From Tenebrio molitor (Eukaryota; Arthropoda; Insecta; Coleoptera; Tenebrionidae): a DNA stretch of 64,000 nt. The notes under the pieces were generated by a model. It was not told the origin of the DNA, searched no databases, and saw nothing but the letters and a program-made list of their open reading frames with translations. The stretch spans positions 12,958,001-13,022,000 of the forward strand of contig NC_091052.1 in NCBI RefSeq assembly GCF_963966145.1, read 5' to 3'. Position 1 is the first letter of the stretch; every line of letters starts with the position of its first letter. Shown in pieces: positions 11,460 through 24,309 of this stretch. Both the position numbers and the translations under genes were made by a program.

Positions 11460-12463
11460 AAATATTTATAAGATAGATAATTTTCTAAACGACACAGATG
11501 TCGTGGAATTAATTTAAAATTTTCCCAGCGCATCCACCATTTTTATTGCTTTAATTTTTATTCCGTGGGATGAACAGATAAAGCTATGCGGTTTCATTTG
11601 TTGATTTTCATAGGGAAACGTCTTTGAAACCTAGTTTTTAAAATTAAAGCGCGTTTGAATTAACAGAGATATCGTATAATTAAATCTAAAATTTTCTTGG
11701 CGCATCCACCATTCTTGCAAATTGTACTTAGAAAATGAAAAGTTATATTTTATCATAAATAGAAACCTGACAGTCTCTTCGCTTTATATGAAACAATATA
11801 CTCCATATTTCTCTTAAATTTTCTCTAACACTCTTTGATGTACCGTATTAGAGCTCTTCGTAGTGCGATAATAGAAACTGAAGGCGGGAAAGTGCTATTT
11901 TAATAGTCCTTTTTAATGAAGCTACAACGTAAAAGAATTTTCATGTACTATGAGAACAAAAGCCAAATCCAATAGGTATTTAAACATAGCACGAAATTTT
12001 ATAAATGACTACTCAAACAAAAATTTTCTTGCTTTCAATTTGAACATTTTCCTAGCAATTTTAGTTCAAGGAAATCTATAAAACTAACATTATATAACTG
12101 AGATAATTTTTCAACAACACAGACGTTGAAAATTTTAATTTAAAATTTTCCCGGCGCATCCACCATTTAATTACATATTTCATTTTTTAATTCTCATTTA
12201 GTCTGAAACAAATCCAGAGATGCAGTTAATTTTCCGTAAGGACACATCTTTAAAACCCAATTTACACAAATGAAATAATTTTTCAATTAACAGAGATTTC
12301 GCAAAAATCTTAAATTTTTTCAGCGCATCCACCATTTTTGCAAACTTTTTTTAAATTTTCACCACCTAAATAATCGACATTTTCTATGTATACAAAACAC
12401 TGTTTATGCTTTAGATGGTTAATTTCTGGATGTAGCCACCACTTTTTAACGTACATAGATATA
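11460..12463 (-). repeat. Satellite array, - orientation
   Basis: Reverse-complement boxes lie at 11523-11540, 11695-11712, 12149-12166 and about 12319-12336, for example TTCCCGGCGCATCCACCAT. Each is preceded by TTAAATTTAAAATT and a mirrored AACAGAGATATCG block. The first box has the rarer CCCAGCGC variant. Confidence 0.8.
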
Positions 12464-12869
12464 CAGGTGTCCCAGAACTCGCGGATCAAACTTAAAGTGC
12501 GTTTTCCTTGGTGATAAATAAAAGCAATAGCGTTAAAAAATTGTCAGATTGCAGTAGATTTTTTGTAATAAACAATTAAAGTTGACCAATCGTTGTTCAA
12601 TTTCAGGTAAATTCAACGAACACTTTAAATTGCTTAGCAACATAATTCTAGTTGTAATTTTTATTATTCATGCGTATTACACGTTACTTAGTAACTGAAG
12701 GAAAGAACTCGGTTTTCTGGTGAAAACTGCTCGAACACTATTTCTTAATTTGAAAAATTCATAACTAAGAAGTAATTACACCCTGAATATTTTTCTTAAG
12801 GTTTTTCACTTCCATTACGACTAAGGAATATGCCCTTTAAATCTGATTCACCAGTTCTGGGACACCCTG
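12464..12869. mobile_element. MITE with CAGG(G)TGTCCCAGAACT ends
   Basis: The left end CAGGTGTCCCAGAACTC and right end AGTTCTGGGACACCCTG are inverted repeats, with TA on both sides (12462-12463 and 12870-12871). At 406 bp it has no coding capacity. A TA target and CAGGGTG-like terminus fit Tc1/mariner-type non-autonomous elements. The right end is CACCCTG and the left has lost one G. Confidence 0.75.
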
Positions 12870-15160
12870 TATACTACTCTGGGGTGTCGTTACCAAAAAA
12901 GATTCCACAGTCAATATCTTTAAAAGTGATGTCAATTGAAATATTTTCTTTATTTATTTATTTCTATATTATTTGCAATTTGCCCTGAAGAAATAAAGAG
13001 AAGAATAATGTTCAGTGTTTTGGTAAATTTTAATTTTTTCTTTATTTGTTTTTCTGTTTGAATCCACTTAACTCAAAAACTAAGGAATGGATTTTCTTCA
13101 AATAAAGTATTTTAAAAAGAGAAAATTCCTGATTCTGTATATTGCTCTGTAGTGAGTTCGCCTCTCTTTCGTCAATTTTAATTTAAGTACGGCGCTGCGG
13201 TCGTTGCACTTCACTTCTTGTATTTTCGTTTCGATCCTAAATATCACAAGTAACTTTTATTCTTATTTCTTTATCTTGTTTTAATTTCTTTATCGTCTAA
13301 GTTTGTATGCCATCCTCTTCCTTTTTATTTCTTCTTCTAAATTTGTTTAAATTTACTGTACTGTACTGTGGTTTTTCTTTCACAACGCCTCAGTGGTTTG
13401 GAAAACTTTCAAATAAAAATTCATCTTGAGAATAATGTCGTGTCCTCAATGTACACGAGCAAAGCCGCAGGCAAAACCTCGTTTAAAATATCACTACAAG
13501 TAGTTATAAATAATAAATCTCTTCTTTGACAATAATTAGGACTGGAGTGATTCTGGAAGTTCTTTAATTGAGATTAAAATTCCGGTTCGATGAAGATTTT
13601 TTAAGCACACTTTGAAACACTTTGCGGTGCCTTATTAGCATAAGTAAGATGTTTTAAGTTTGGGAATAAACGAAACAAGGATAATCCCGCAAGGACGCCG
13701 CTCAAAGGATGTGGGAGCAGGAGTTTTGATGTAGGGAATAATGTCACGTAGCACAGTTGTTGGTTATACCTGATACGGCTTTTCGTCCCATCTAACCCCC
13801 CGAAATCAGTTTTGTACCATATAGGGTCATAATGAAGAAAAATCCATTCTGGCGGAAAAGTTGTTTCGCTTGTTTTATAGTTTCCATTAGCGTTCCACCT
13901 AACAAATCGATGCGATTATATCGTGGGGCTAAATATACATCTTCTATTAAAGGCTTGTTGATTTGGCTATAAATACCTTCGGCCAAATACAATCGAGATT
14001 TAGAGAAAAATTTTCGATCGAATCTTGCGCAACAAGTGCACTTTTTCGCTGTGTTTATGTAAAATGTAAATAAAATTTGAGTGGAAAGATCAAGATCGTA
14101 TCTGGCGTCGTCCGGCTTTAAAGCGTGCAAGTCTTTGACCTTGCCGACTCGAAATAAATCAACAAAGCTTTTAACAAGCTCTTTTCAGATCTCATTAAGC
14201 CACCCCAAAGGAAAAAAATTACAGATAGGGCTAGGCAAAATAAATTTATATAGTCTTTAACCGAGCTGCGAAACGCTGAAATGGCTATCCCATAATAAAG
14301 GACTACGTAATTCACTTTATTATCTTAATTAAAATTCTGCAGGTACATATTTTACACGTAAAAAGTTGGAAACTACATTTTTTCATTAAGGCGTCGACGT
14401 CCGGAGGGGATTTAACACAAGAATTGAAACCGAAAGGGTCCTTGTTGACGGCTTAATCTCGTCGTTACAAACTCAGTTAGGATCGATGTTTATGCAATAA
14501 TTGCTGGTGGAAAATAATAAATTACATTCGGACGCGGAAACCGCCCCTGTAAACGCGTAAACTAATTTAGACCGTGGTAATAGCCTGTGTGTGGTCAAAA
14601 TGTAGTCAAATGAATTATGAAATTCGTAATTCCGCCCACAGAAGTTATCTATTTCTGCTGGTCTCTTCGTCCCGGTAATTACGTGGGGGCTTAATGACAC
14701 CCCCTGCGGTTTTCCTTGTGTCGCGTTTTATCATTTCGACCCGGACGATTTGTATGCAGATACCTGCAGTCTTCTACCACACCGATTATGACTCGAAATC
14801 AATGCGCCGGATATAACGTCTGTGGCATTAAGCCACTTGGAACGATACCAAAAGCGCTGAAAAGAATATTTAAGCGAAGCTAATACCATGCGAAGTGCAA
14901 TTAGCCGCTTTTCACAACGTCGGACCGAATACTGAATATGTTCGACTCGTGATGGGGGTTTCACGGACGGGGTAATTGACAAGAATCGACCGGAAGGGTG
15001 TAATGAGACTCGATCTGCAGTATTGTAGCGAGGGCTATAACTTCTCAAGTGTTATTGCAGTTGGAAGTTAAAGAGTTGTGTAAATCATAAATTGAACACA
15101 ACAACGCAGGGACGTACTCGGAGAGTATTACAAGTTTCCAGTTGAAATACATTCTATTAT
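12870..15160. other. Intronic stretch without recognised gene
   Basis: Only short ORFs are seen, including a 112-codon minus-strand ORF at 13792-14130 with no recognisable motif. No repeat box occurs until 15.3 kb. Confidence 0.35.
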
Positions 15161-17900
15161 TCAATTTATTCAAAGTTTCATGGAGTACCAATTTAATATA
15201 AATCTCGGATGCTCTCACATTTTTACTATTTTCAGTGTGTCCAACAGACAGAGATTTATGTTTTCGTTGTTGGTTTATAGAAATTTTAAAAAATGTTCCA
15301 AAAATAAATCTGAAACTTTTTTGAAGCATCCACCGTTCTTACAAAGTATGTTTACAAATAAACAAAAAAATATTTTTAACGAATAGAAAACAATTTTTTG
15401 TTTTATTTATGAAATATCATTCTTTACCTTGGTTTCATTTTAACACGTTTCGATGTAAAGTTCTGTAATATCTTACAGTTTGATAATAATAGAAACCAAT
15501 GAAATACGATTTTCGTCATTATCATAATGAAATTATAAATTACAAGAATTTTTATGAATTATGATAACAACAGTCACAGGACAGAAATGCTTAATGACGA
15601 AGTAAAATTTACATAAACCAAGAATGTTTTCGATTCTTTTTTAATTTGAATGTTTTCCTTGTAAGTTTTAATTGGATTAATTCCCATATACGTGTTCAGC
15701 CAATCAGAGGGCTTGCTTTTATCCAATCAAAAATGTTTATCGCGGTTAAAACGTCCTGCTACTCTGCCATCTGTCAAAAATTATTAAAATTGCATGCTAC
15801 TCCTGTAAGATTTTCAAATTGTTTTTAATAACTGTAAGATTTATAAATAAATAATTAACGTTAAAGTTTGTATTCTGGAATTGATCTTGCCAAAAATAAC
15901 ACGACCTAATTTTTTATATCTCATTATTTCCTTCATGTGTCTAGCAATCAATTGCGTGACAAATATTAACCAATCAAAACGAGAAAACAAAAAATAACCC
16001 GATAAAATTTCTCTAAAATGCACACTGTGCAATAATCTGATAAAAAATGTCGGCACTTGATTTTTTTTTTATTATTTTGAATAAAAAGGATTGGAAATAA
16101 TGCGTTTGTGTTCATTCTATTCACTTCGACTTCGTTTCGTGCTCTTATTTGATAATAATTGGTCTTCTGACCTCATTTATGGATGTTTTCGTTCATTAGC
16201 AAAAAAATTTCCGATAAAAAATTTTGCACTTGGGATATAATATGTGATAAATTTCCCAATTTCCTCTTAAACATTTTTGCTTTAAACAAGTTTACTCGTT
16301 GAATTTCGGCATTTTTATTTAAAGGTTAAACCCTCGAGCTAAAGCTCTCGGGTCTAACCAGCATAAAAATGCCCAATATTCAACTCGTAAAATTGTCGAA
16401 GCAAAAAGTTTTCGTAAAATTGAAAAATTTATCCGGTAAAAAAATTAGGTCTTGTTATTTTACCTTCGAGAAAATCCTTAAATGAAACATTTATGACTTG
16501 GATAATTCTTATAAAACTACACGTCTGTCGTAAAATTAAATTTAAAATTTTCCAGGCCAGGCCATTTTTGATTATTTAAAAATCTAAATTTTATTCGGTG
16601 TAACAAACAGAGAGATGAAGTTTTCTTTGTTGGTTTTCTACGGAAACGTCTTGAAAACACGGTTTTTAAAAATTAAATGGCGTTTGAATTAACAGAGATA
16701 CCGTAAAATTAAATTTAAAATCTCCTGGCGCATCCACCACTTTTGCAAATTATATTTAAAAAATCAAATTCAAATCAATAAATAGAGAATTGTATATGAA
16801 ACACTATTATTTACCCCATTTACCATGTATTCTCTCTATGCATCCAAAAGTTTTTGATATGCCATTTTGGAGTATTGTATGACAATAAAAAAATTTCAAA
16901 AGTAAATTTAAACTTTTTCCTTAGTAACATTAGTATGAAGAATTCTCTAATAATACATTTTTAGGAGCTATGTAATTTTTGAAACAACGCGAATATAAAA
17001 TTAAAAATTTTCCCGGCGCATCCACCTTTTTTTTTTATTTTGAAATTTTTATTTTTATTCAATATGTGAAAAACATGGAACTATGCGGTTTTCTTTGTTG
17101 GTTCTCATACGCAACCATCTTTAAAATACAATTTTTAAAAATTACATGACTTGAATTAACAGAGATATCGCAAAATTAAATCTGAAATTTTTTCGGCGCA
17201 TCCATCTTATTCTAAATTAATATTTTTCAGTTATCATTACAAATAGAGAATTGATATTTTCTTTTATCTATACAGAACACTATTCTTTATCTTATTTATC
17301 TTACATTTTCTTGATGTGTCCACCACTTTTTCACAAAATTGTTACGTTACAATTCTTAGTATGAGAGCTTGCAAAAAATCTACAGAATATAATTTTTATT
17401 ATTTCGTTTAAGAAACTGTAATAATTAAGATTTTTGATAAGCTGTAGCCCTTCTCACTGCAAAAGAAAATTTAATAACTGCTCAACCAAGATCGTTTAAA
17501 AAGTGTCTCTTAAAAACTAAACCTGATTGAAATATTTTTTTATTTGCAATTTATCAGCAACGAAGAACTCAAAGATAATATTTAATCCTGAATGTCAGCA
17601 GTTTCAAAAAAAGTGTTTGTCGAATACGGACAGTAACTAAATCTAGTTTAGTGCTCCAAACAACGGAAAAATTGCAAAATTAAGTTTAAAATTTTCGCAG
17701 CGCATCCGCCATTTATGAAACCCAATTATGCAATTTTTACTGTTAGTGTCAGAAACGGAAACGTGAACATCGCTGTATTGGATTCGCTACTGCAAACTCT
17801 CTAAAACACAGTTTTTAAATATCATCTATCGCTCCGAATCGCAGAGCTAGTGTAATTTTGATTAAAATCTTTTCCGGCGCCTCCACCATTTTTAAATTCG
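15161..17900 (-). repeat. Satellite array, - orientation, degenerate
   Basis: Reverse boxes lie near 15320, 16550 (damaged), 16723-16740, 17011-17028, 17191-17208, 17330, 17695-17712 and 17872-17889. The last is the GGCGCCTCC variant. Spacers carry the mirrored AACAGAGATA(T/C)CG and AAAATTAAATTTAAAAT blocks. The section from about 15420 to 16500 is diluted by other sequence, including a palindromic element. Confidence 0.75.
16245..16440. mobile_element. Palindromic element with nested hairpin
   Basis: ACTCGTTGAATTTCGGCATTTTTAT is mirrored by ATAAAAATGCCCAATATTCAACTCGT. The inverted similarity continues outward for about 45 more bases. The centre is a shorter hairpin, GGTTAAACCCTCGAG with CTCTCGGGTCTAACC. 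No ORF is present. Confidence 0.55.
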
Positions 17901-19861
17901 GTAAATTCTAACTTTTTAAATATTTCTGAAAGAACATTCGAAAAAATGATTCAACTCGATTAAAATGTGTGTTCTTGAGGAGAAAGCCGTCGAAGAAAGA
18001 CACACAATTCATCCAATATGTAAAGGACGTTCGGTCCATAAAACGACCATAAAACTCTGACGCTTTCACAGTGGCCGTTTTGAGGCCCATAATTTCCCTA
18101 TAAATGCCTGGATGCGCATTGCAACGACCGGTGCAAGAGCTTTCATTACGTAATTCCTACTAAAATGTTCCTTACTCATGACACATTCATCTGCACGAAC
18201 GCTCTTTGATGCAGTAGCTGTTATCGATTTGCTTTGTTGTAGTTCGTGTTACTCCATACCTTAACAAGGTGTGCCGAGCTACGTCGCTAATTCCTTTGCC
18301 TTGTAAAATTTAATCAGAATGAAACACCACATTTTTACCACACAAACCTCGATCAACACTGACAGAAATTGCGCGATTTCGGAACGACCAAAACAATTAG
18401 ATGTTTCAAAATGAACAAAAATAACATGGAACTTTGATGACCTTTTGCACGGTAGAAGAATCCTTGAGGTGTAGTAAATTTTGTCGAATCACTTTGTTCG
18501 GAACTATTGATAAGCGATGTAAATTTAGGCGGTTGTCGTGTTTGTGTGGAGTGAGTGTTTCCCTGGAGCGACGGGTTCGCTACTTGAAGGGGAACGAGGG
18601 AATTTGACGATGCAAATAACTCTCCTTATAGGTATGGAGGTACATTTTTAAAACAATCTTTTACGGGAAAACGTTTATTCCGGCGGAAGCAACAGCTCGA
18701 AACGTGACAAAGCGTGCAGGTTCGTGCAACAATCGTGCCAGGAGCAGACAGGAGTCGCATAGATATCGCAAAGACAATCGAATAAAAAACCGTACCTTAT
18801 ACCATCACCGAACGAAAGCTAACCCGTCGCACATAAATAACGCACCAAATGGACGACGAATCGGCCGTCGGGCTTTTCGTGATGCACACTTGTAATATTT
18901 CAGCATTTGCTTCCTACTTAGTCATCATAAATCACTCGACTACTTAAAAATGGTATCCGGGAATATTACATTTATGATAGATGCAGTTGTGTTGTGAGTG
19001 TCCGATTTGACCGTCTTCGCTCCTCGGGGATCCCTCCAAGTGATCCATCTTACTTTAAAATGGGAGTTATGATACGAAAATGGGGCGCCGGATTGGCTTC
19101 GCGGTTTTTTTCGATTAATTGGAGCTCTTTGAGGAAGGATTTTGGCTCGAGGCGGCCGCTCATGTCGAGCCTTCGGCCACATCTGCTAGAACTGCTTCGT
19201 CTTAATTAAGCTAAATATACCGATTAACATAAAATTGCCAGGCAGTTTTGGAACACGGCTAAATGTGCTTTTCAAAGACGAACAAAGTCTGCGGAAAATT
19301 ATGGCTTTTGTAAAAAAATTACAACAAGAAACTGTTTTTATGTTCTTATAAAATTTTAAACATCTCAAAAACTAATAAAAATAAGTTTACAAAGCTAGAT
19401 TTTCAAATTTATTCGATTATAACAAAAAATCTGTTACACCCGAGTTCTGGAAGTTACTCTTGATAAATTTTAAAACAGAATTAAAGAGCTCTGCATATCT
19501 AAAAGTGTTATGATTCTATTTTGTACATTTTATTTCTGTAAAATAAATATGAGCACGTTCCACTCTAATATTGCTGTTCTAAGTTGGATAAAGCATAACT
19601 TTTTACATTACAGTATATCACTAAAGTAACACCAAGGTAAATAAATAAGAACAAAATAAAAGTTAAAAAAAAATCACTAATCTCTCTCTGCTCTCCGTTA
19701 TAATTAACAAGTTTATTCCTGCAGGGAAAACAGACTTAAATATCTAAATGTCGGAATTAACAAAGGTAATTAACTTTAATGAATAACAACAATTTTAATT
19801 TGCTAGTTAAGGATTTTAATTAATGTAAATGAAACATTTCTGAGACTGCTGTTGCCATATA
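17901..19861. other. Intronic stretch without recognised gene
   Basis: This is non-repetitive DNA. It contains short ORFs on both strands around 18700-19200, where GC is higher, but none has a recognisable motif or supporting splice signals. No satellite box is present. Confidence 0.35.
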
Positions 19862-20578
19862 CCGGGTGAATGAAGTTTTACCGCCCGAGCGAAAATTCTC
19901 AAAAAATTCTGGAGTGATTGTGTATCACTGTAGAACAGTCTGTAAAAATTTCAAAATTTTTAATGAAACAGGTAAAGATTTTGTTTTAATTCAATAATCG
20001 CTACATTAATTTACATAATTTTTCAATGAGAGTTCTTTCAAACATTCAGGAAAAATTTGGTGTCATTGAAATCATGAAAACATCACCGGTTTTTGAAATA
20101 AATGGGATTTGATATTAAAGTGCAAAATTTAGCTATGATTTATTATTAAATTGGGCGGTCAGTTACACAAAAGAAGTTGACATAGGTTGTTTAGGGACTT
20201 AAGAATTACTAGAAAAGTGGTCAACAGATGTTTCCCAACAATGAGATATTTATTTATGACACTGTAGTTGTAAATCTTGGTAATTTTTCGCTCTTAATGT
20301 TAAAATTGGAATAATTCAAAAACGAATAATTATCTTTTGATGCGAATTTGATAAATGTGTTTTTTGAATTAATTGTGTATTATGAGCGTGTAGGAAAAAA
20401 AAATTTTTTTACTCAAAATCGATTTTTTAATTTTATGACTCTGAATTAAGTGATAAGGAAAAATTGATTACACACATTTGAAGTCTTATATCAAGGGAAT
20501 GTAACCCTAAAGTTTCGTAATTTTTACTAATTTTTTAATAGGGTTAATCGTGCCGGCAGTAAAACTTCACTCACCCTG
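19862..20578. mobile_element. 717-bp TIR element with GGGTGAATGAAGTTTTAC ends
   Basis: Left CCGGGTGAATGAAGTTTTAC and right GTAAAACTTCACTCACCCTG form imperfect TIRs of about 22 bp. TA lies at both borders (19860-19861 and 20579-20580). The inside is AT-rich and noncoding. Confidence 0.7.
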
Positions 20579-20639
20579 TACAACTTGCGAATTTTTATTT
20601 TGAAAAAAATTCGTAGAATCCCTTCCTTGGTAATTATAA

Positions 20640-21360
20640 TATGAGCAAGCGTTCAAACGTTAATTTCCATGAGTTAAATAATTTTTTAACCAAGACAACA
20701 GGTGGCGCGAAATTTAATCCGGCGCATCCACCATTTTAAAATTTATTTTCCCCTAGATTGCCAATAAATAAAGGGTACCGCATTTTTGTTGGTACTAATG
20801 GTAAGACATATTTATAATATTTAAACAATTATAAAAGTTTCTCATATAACATTGCAAAAATTGCATTTAAAATTTACCCGGCGCATCCACCATTTTTGCT
20901 GCTTTTTTTTTTAAAGCTGAGTTATGAGGTTTTATTCTTTGGTTAATCTTAATTCGAGGGCATTTTAAAACTCAGTATTTAACAATTAAATGAACTCGCG
21001 GAGATAGTATTAAATTTAAATATTTCGGCCCATCTGCTTCAAAAAAAAAATCCCAATATGAACAACGGATAGAAATTTTCGATTTTTCTGTTAACTCAAT
21101 ATTAGTAAAATTGTTGAGCATCCTAGATGTCTAAAAACGAATCTTAAGTAATTCTAACGCATCCACAATTTTTCAGTGCTTTTGGATTTTTATTAGATTT
21201 TCATTTTCCAGTGCGTATACCTTTGAAGCTGTTATAAGCAATTAAAAATTAAATGGTTCTTCAAACAACACACAGATTCTCAAATTAAATCAAGACGCAT
21301 CCAATATTTTCATAATTTTGTTTTTGCTTTGAAAAAATATAATAAACAATAATTTCCATG
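20640..21360 (-). repeat. Satellite array, - orientation
   Basis: Good reverse boxes lie at 20717-20734 and 20876-20893. Decayed ones follow near 21024 (TTTCGGCCCATCTGC), 21153 (TAACGCATCCACAATTTT) and 21288 (AAGACGCATCCAATATTTT). The GCATCC core outlasts the rest of the box in the decayed copies. Confidence 0.75.
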
Positions 21361-23528
21361 AATTACGGCATTAATAAGCACTCAGAATGTTTTTTTATAC
21401 AATTCTGATTTTTTTAAGTGATTGCTGAACAAATTTACATTTTTTGTTGTTGCTAATTAAAACATTTTTCTTTGCTGTGTGTTTTTTGTCTTTTTATCTA
21501 CCTGCTGAATTTTCCAATAAACACATCACTATTTTTCACTACTCACCTCCCGAATTAATTGATTAATATTCAATCTATTCCTTAACCCACAAATTCCTTA
21601 ATTGTATTAACGTAAAAATTGTTTACTAAGAGTTAACACGATCAGAAAATTTGTTGAGTACCTTCCCAAAGTTTCCTTCCTTGGCGCTATAAGTTTGACA
21701 CTTCACTATTTTAAGTATCAAATTTTATCGAAACAAAACCATCACGAACTCGTTGAAAGTGCAGAATCTAAAAATAGCTCGCGCTTTAATAGTTTCAGAG
21801 ATGTTGAAAATCAATCTCTTCCTCTTTGAACGCAACAACTCGTAAATAATTGGTTTTGGACATGAGAGAAACATTTTGTTCTATTTTGAGGTAGAGAAAT
21901 TCAAAATACAAGCAAAACCTCTCCGGTAAAAACTTCTCTCCTTGTGCATGTCGCGTTAAAGCTCACCCTAATGACTTTATAGTTGAAAGTTTAATTCGCA
22001 TCTCGTGAAGAATAATTGTGAAAAAACGAAGAAGATTTAATTCCGGAGTGCACGTGTCGTGCAAGCATTTTTGTAATTATCGGGGGCGGCGTGCCGGCCG
22101 TATCTGGTGTGAGCCGGAGCATGAAGCTCATTACGCTACAATGTAAATCAGAATAAAATATAAGGAAAATCCTTTTAAAAGTTAAATTGAAGATATTACA
22201 CGAGTGTCCTATCGTCGGGAGCGGAGGAAATTCAAATACACTATTGAAAAGTTTTCGAGTAAATCAATATTTAATTAACGAGGCAGCGTAAATTAACAGA
22301 AACGTTGGTTAATGAAAACAAAGCCAACTAAATAAGTACAAACAGAGCTCGCATTACTGAAGTATTGATGCGGAAGGAACACAGCGTAGATTGTGTTCAA
22401 GATGAATTGCCCCACATTTTGCACCAATTAAATTCGCAGGCGTCCGTTTCTTGTGCAGATGTGTTTGGGGTGCGTTTGACAATGCAATAAACAGGTAAGG
22501 GAACGAGTTTCCGAACGTGAGAGTTTATATTAATGACGGGGCTGAAATTAAAATCCCTAATTCAACTAATTCGGTTTGGAAGTTATTTAAGAAGTCGGAA
22601 AGAACTCACGTATAGAGTTGGAGCGCCTCGAACATTCGTTACCCTTTACTCACTCTTAACCGGAATGGATCCTATTGAAACTGTTTATCACTCCGGTGCA
22701 GCTCTCTAAAAATATCGTGTCGGGAGACACGTAAAGCTTGTCTCGGTGTGGCGCTACCTCCCTGGAGTTAATATCTCCAGATCGAATATCTCGTGATGAA
22801 CATGACCTGGAGCTAAATGGGAATTAGTCGATTGTTCGCAAGTACGGCTCCATTCCGGCCAATTGGACCACCGCATTAAATGGTGCGGATAGATTTGACC
22901 GGATAAAGTTGCTCTAAGATTGCTAAACAATAAAATATAATACAGCCAATGATTTTCCAATTTGGCACGGATAATGAATGGCAATATTCCATTACCCGAG
23001 CGGACCCAGAAAGAGCGGGAATCGTCGAGGGATGAAATCCTGTAATTGAGAATGCTCCATGGGGAGCGTTTGTTCCATTAGTCTTCGACTTCCGAAGTGA
23101 AATGCAAAATAAATAAAAAAGTACCCACAGGACCTTCGGCATTAATGAGAAAAAGATGGAGGAGACGAATTATTTCGGCTACGAGCTTTAAATAACTAAT
23201 AAAAGGGGAAGATTTTTATTTGATTTTGTTTTCGGAGGGAAGTTGTTTAAGGCCGCTTCAATTGCAGACGTTAATTCGACGCCGAACTCGACGCTGGATT
23301 AAAAGGAAGTGGTGAGAAAAGGCCCACAAACTCGCTAAAAATAACACAAAACAAACACTATTGTTCTCTTAATGCATTCCGATAAAGGTAGCTAGTGAAA
23401 TCGCGTTTATTTTATGTTGATTCGGAACCGAACGCAGAAACGGAGTTACCAACATGGAACGTTCAATCAAACAATCACAATCGAACACTCATATTTTCCA
23501 CCGTAAGCATTTTCTCTTTGTTATAAAA
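21361..23528. other. Intronic stretch without recognised gene
   Basis: Only short ORFs are seen (for example 22754-23142, minus) with no recognisable motif. There are no satellite boxes and no TIR pair that I could see. Confidence 0.35.
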
Positions 23529-24309
23529 ATGGTGGATGCGCCGGGATACTGTTATTTTATTGAAGAATTTTCTCCTGTGCAGTCGTTATGATCAACAGGT
23601 TTTTATTTCCGTCTCAAAAAGTAAAATTTTGTTTTGCTTCTGTTACGCTCCCATAGAGATTCATTTTCCCAATTTTTTTCACGTAAAAGTTACCTCATTA
23701 TTCATAAAATTGTCTTACTTTGTGTTACGTCTGACATCATTAATTCCTCCTAAATTTATCCCATCTAAACATTTTCCTTTGCACTATCTTCATGATTTAC
23801 TACATACTGGTAACGTCAATGATGGTGGATGCGCCGGGATTAATTTTACTTTAATGGAGCATTTTGCTGGAGGTGTTGATCAACAAAAACTTTTCAAGAC
23901 AAAAATTTCCTGTCTTAAAGTATCTCCACAAATATCCTTCTACATTTCCTGGCAGCTCTCTGCGCCCATACCCGGTCCACCCTGTATTTCCTCCAGATCT
24001 TTCTGCATCTCCCCTGAATCTCTCTGTCTCTCCTTTAGTCGCCCCAGATCTCTCATCCTGAATCTCCCTGTACCTTCCCTAGCTCGGCCAACACGGATTT
24101 CCCTACACCTTCTCCCATCTTTCTGGGTCTCTCCTGGATCTTCCTGTATCTCCTCTAGGTCTCCCTGTATCTCCTTTGGATCTCACTGGGTCCACCATGG
24201 ATTTCCTTTCTCTTCCCTAGATATCCCGTCCCAGAACTCCCTGTAATTTACTTTTATCGGTTTATCCCCAGATTTGACACTACTATCAAAAATGGTGGAT
24301 GCGCCGGGA
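23529..24309 (+). repeat. Three perfect boxes with unrelated spacers
   Basis: GGTGGATGCGCCGGGA occurs without a mismatch at 23529-23546, 23822-23839 and 24292-24309. The sequence between is not recognisably the usual 170-bp unit, and the last gap is mostly CT-rich minisatellite. The box therefore outlives, or exists apart from, its spacer. Confidence 0.75.
23930..24235. repeat. CT-rich degenerate minisatellite (period about 21-24 bp)
   Basis: Imperfect copies of a CTCCCTGTATCTCCT..AGATCT-like unit follow one another. They keep a 236-codon frame open across 23536-24246, with a translation rich in Ser, Pro, Cys, Leu and Arg. This is a repeat artefact, not a gene. Confidence 0.7.

Noticed and set aside
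23536..24246. Longest single ORF in the window (236 codons)
   Set aside because: It crosses a CT-rich minisatellite whose repeats keep one frame open. The translation is Ser/Pro/Cys repeat with no domain, and the start lies inside a satellite box.
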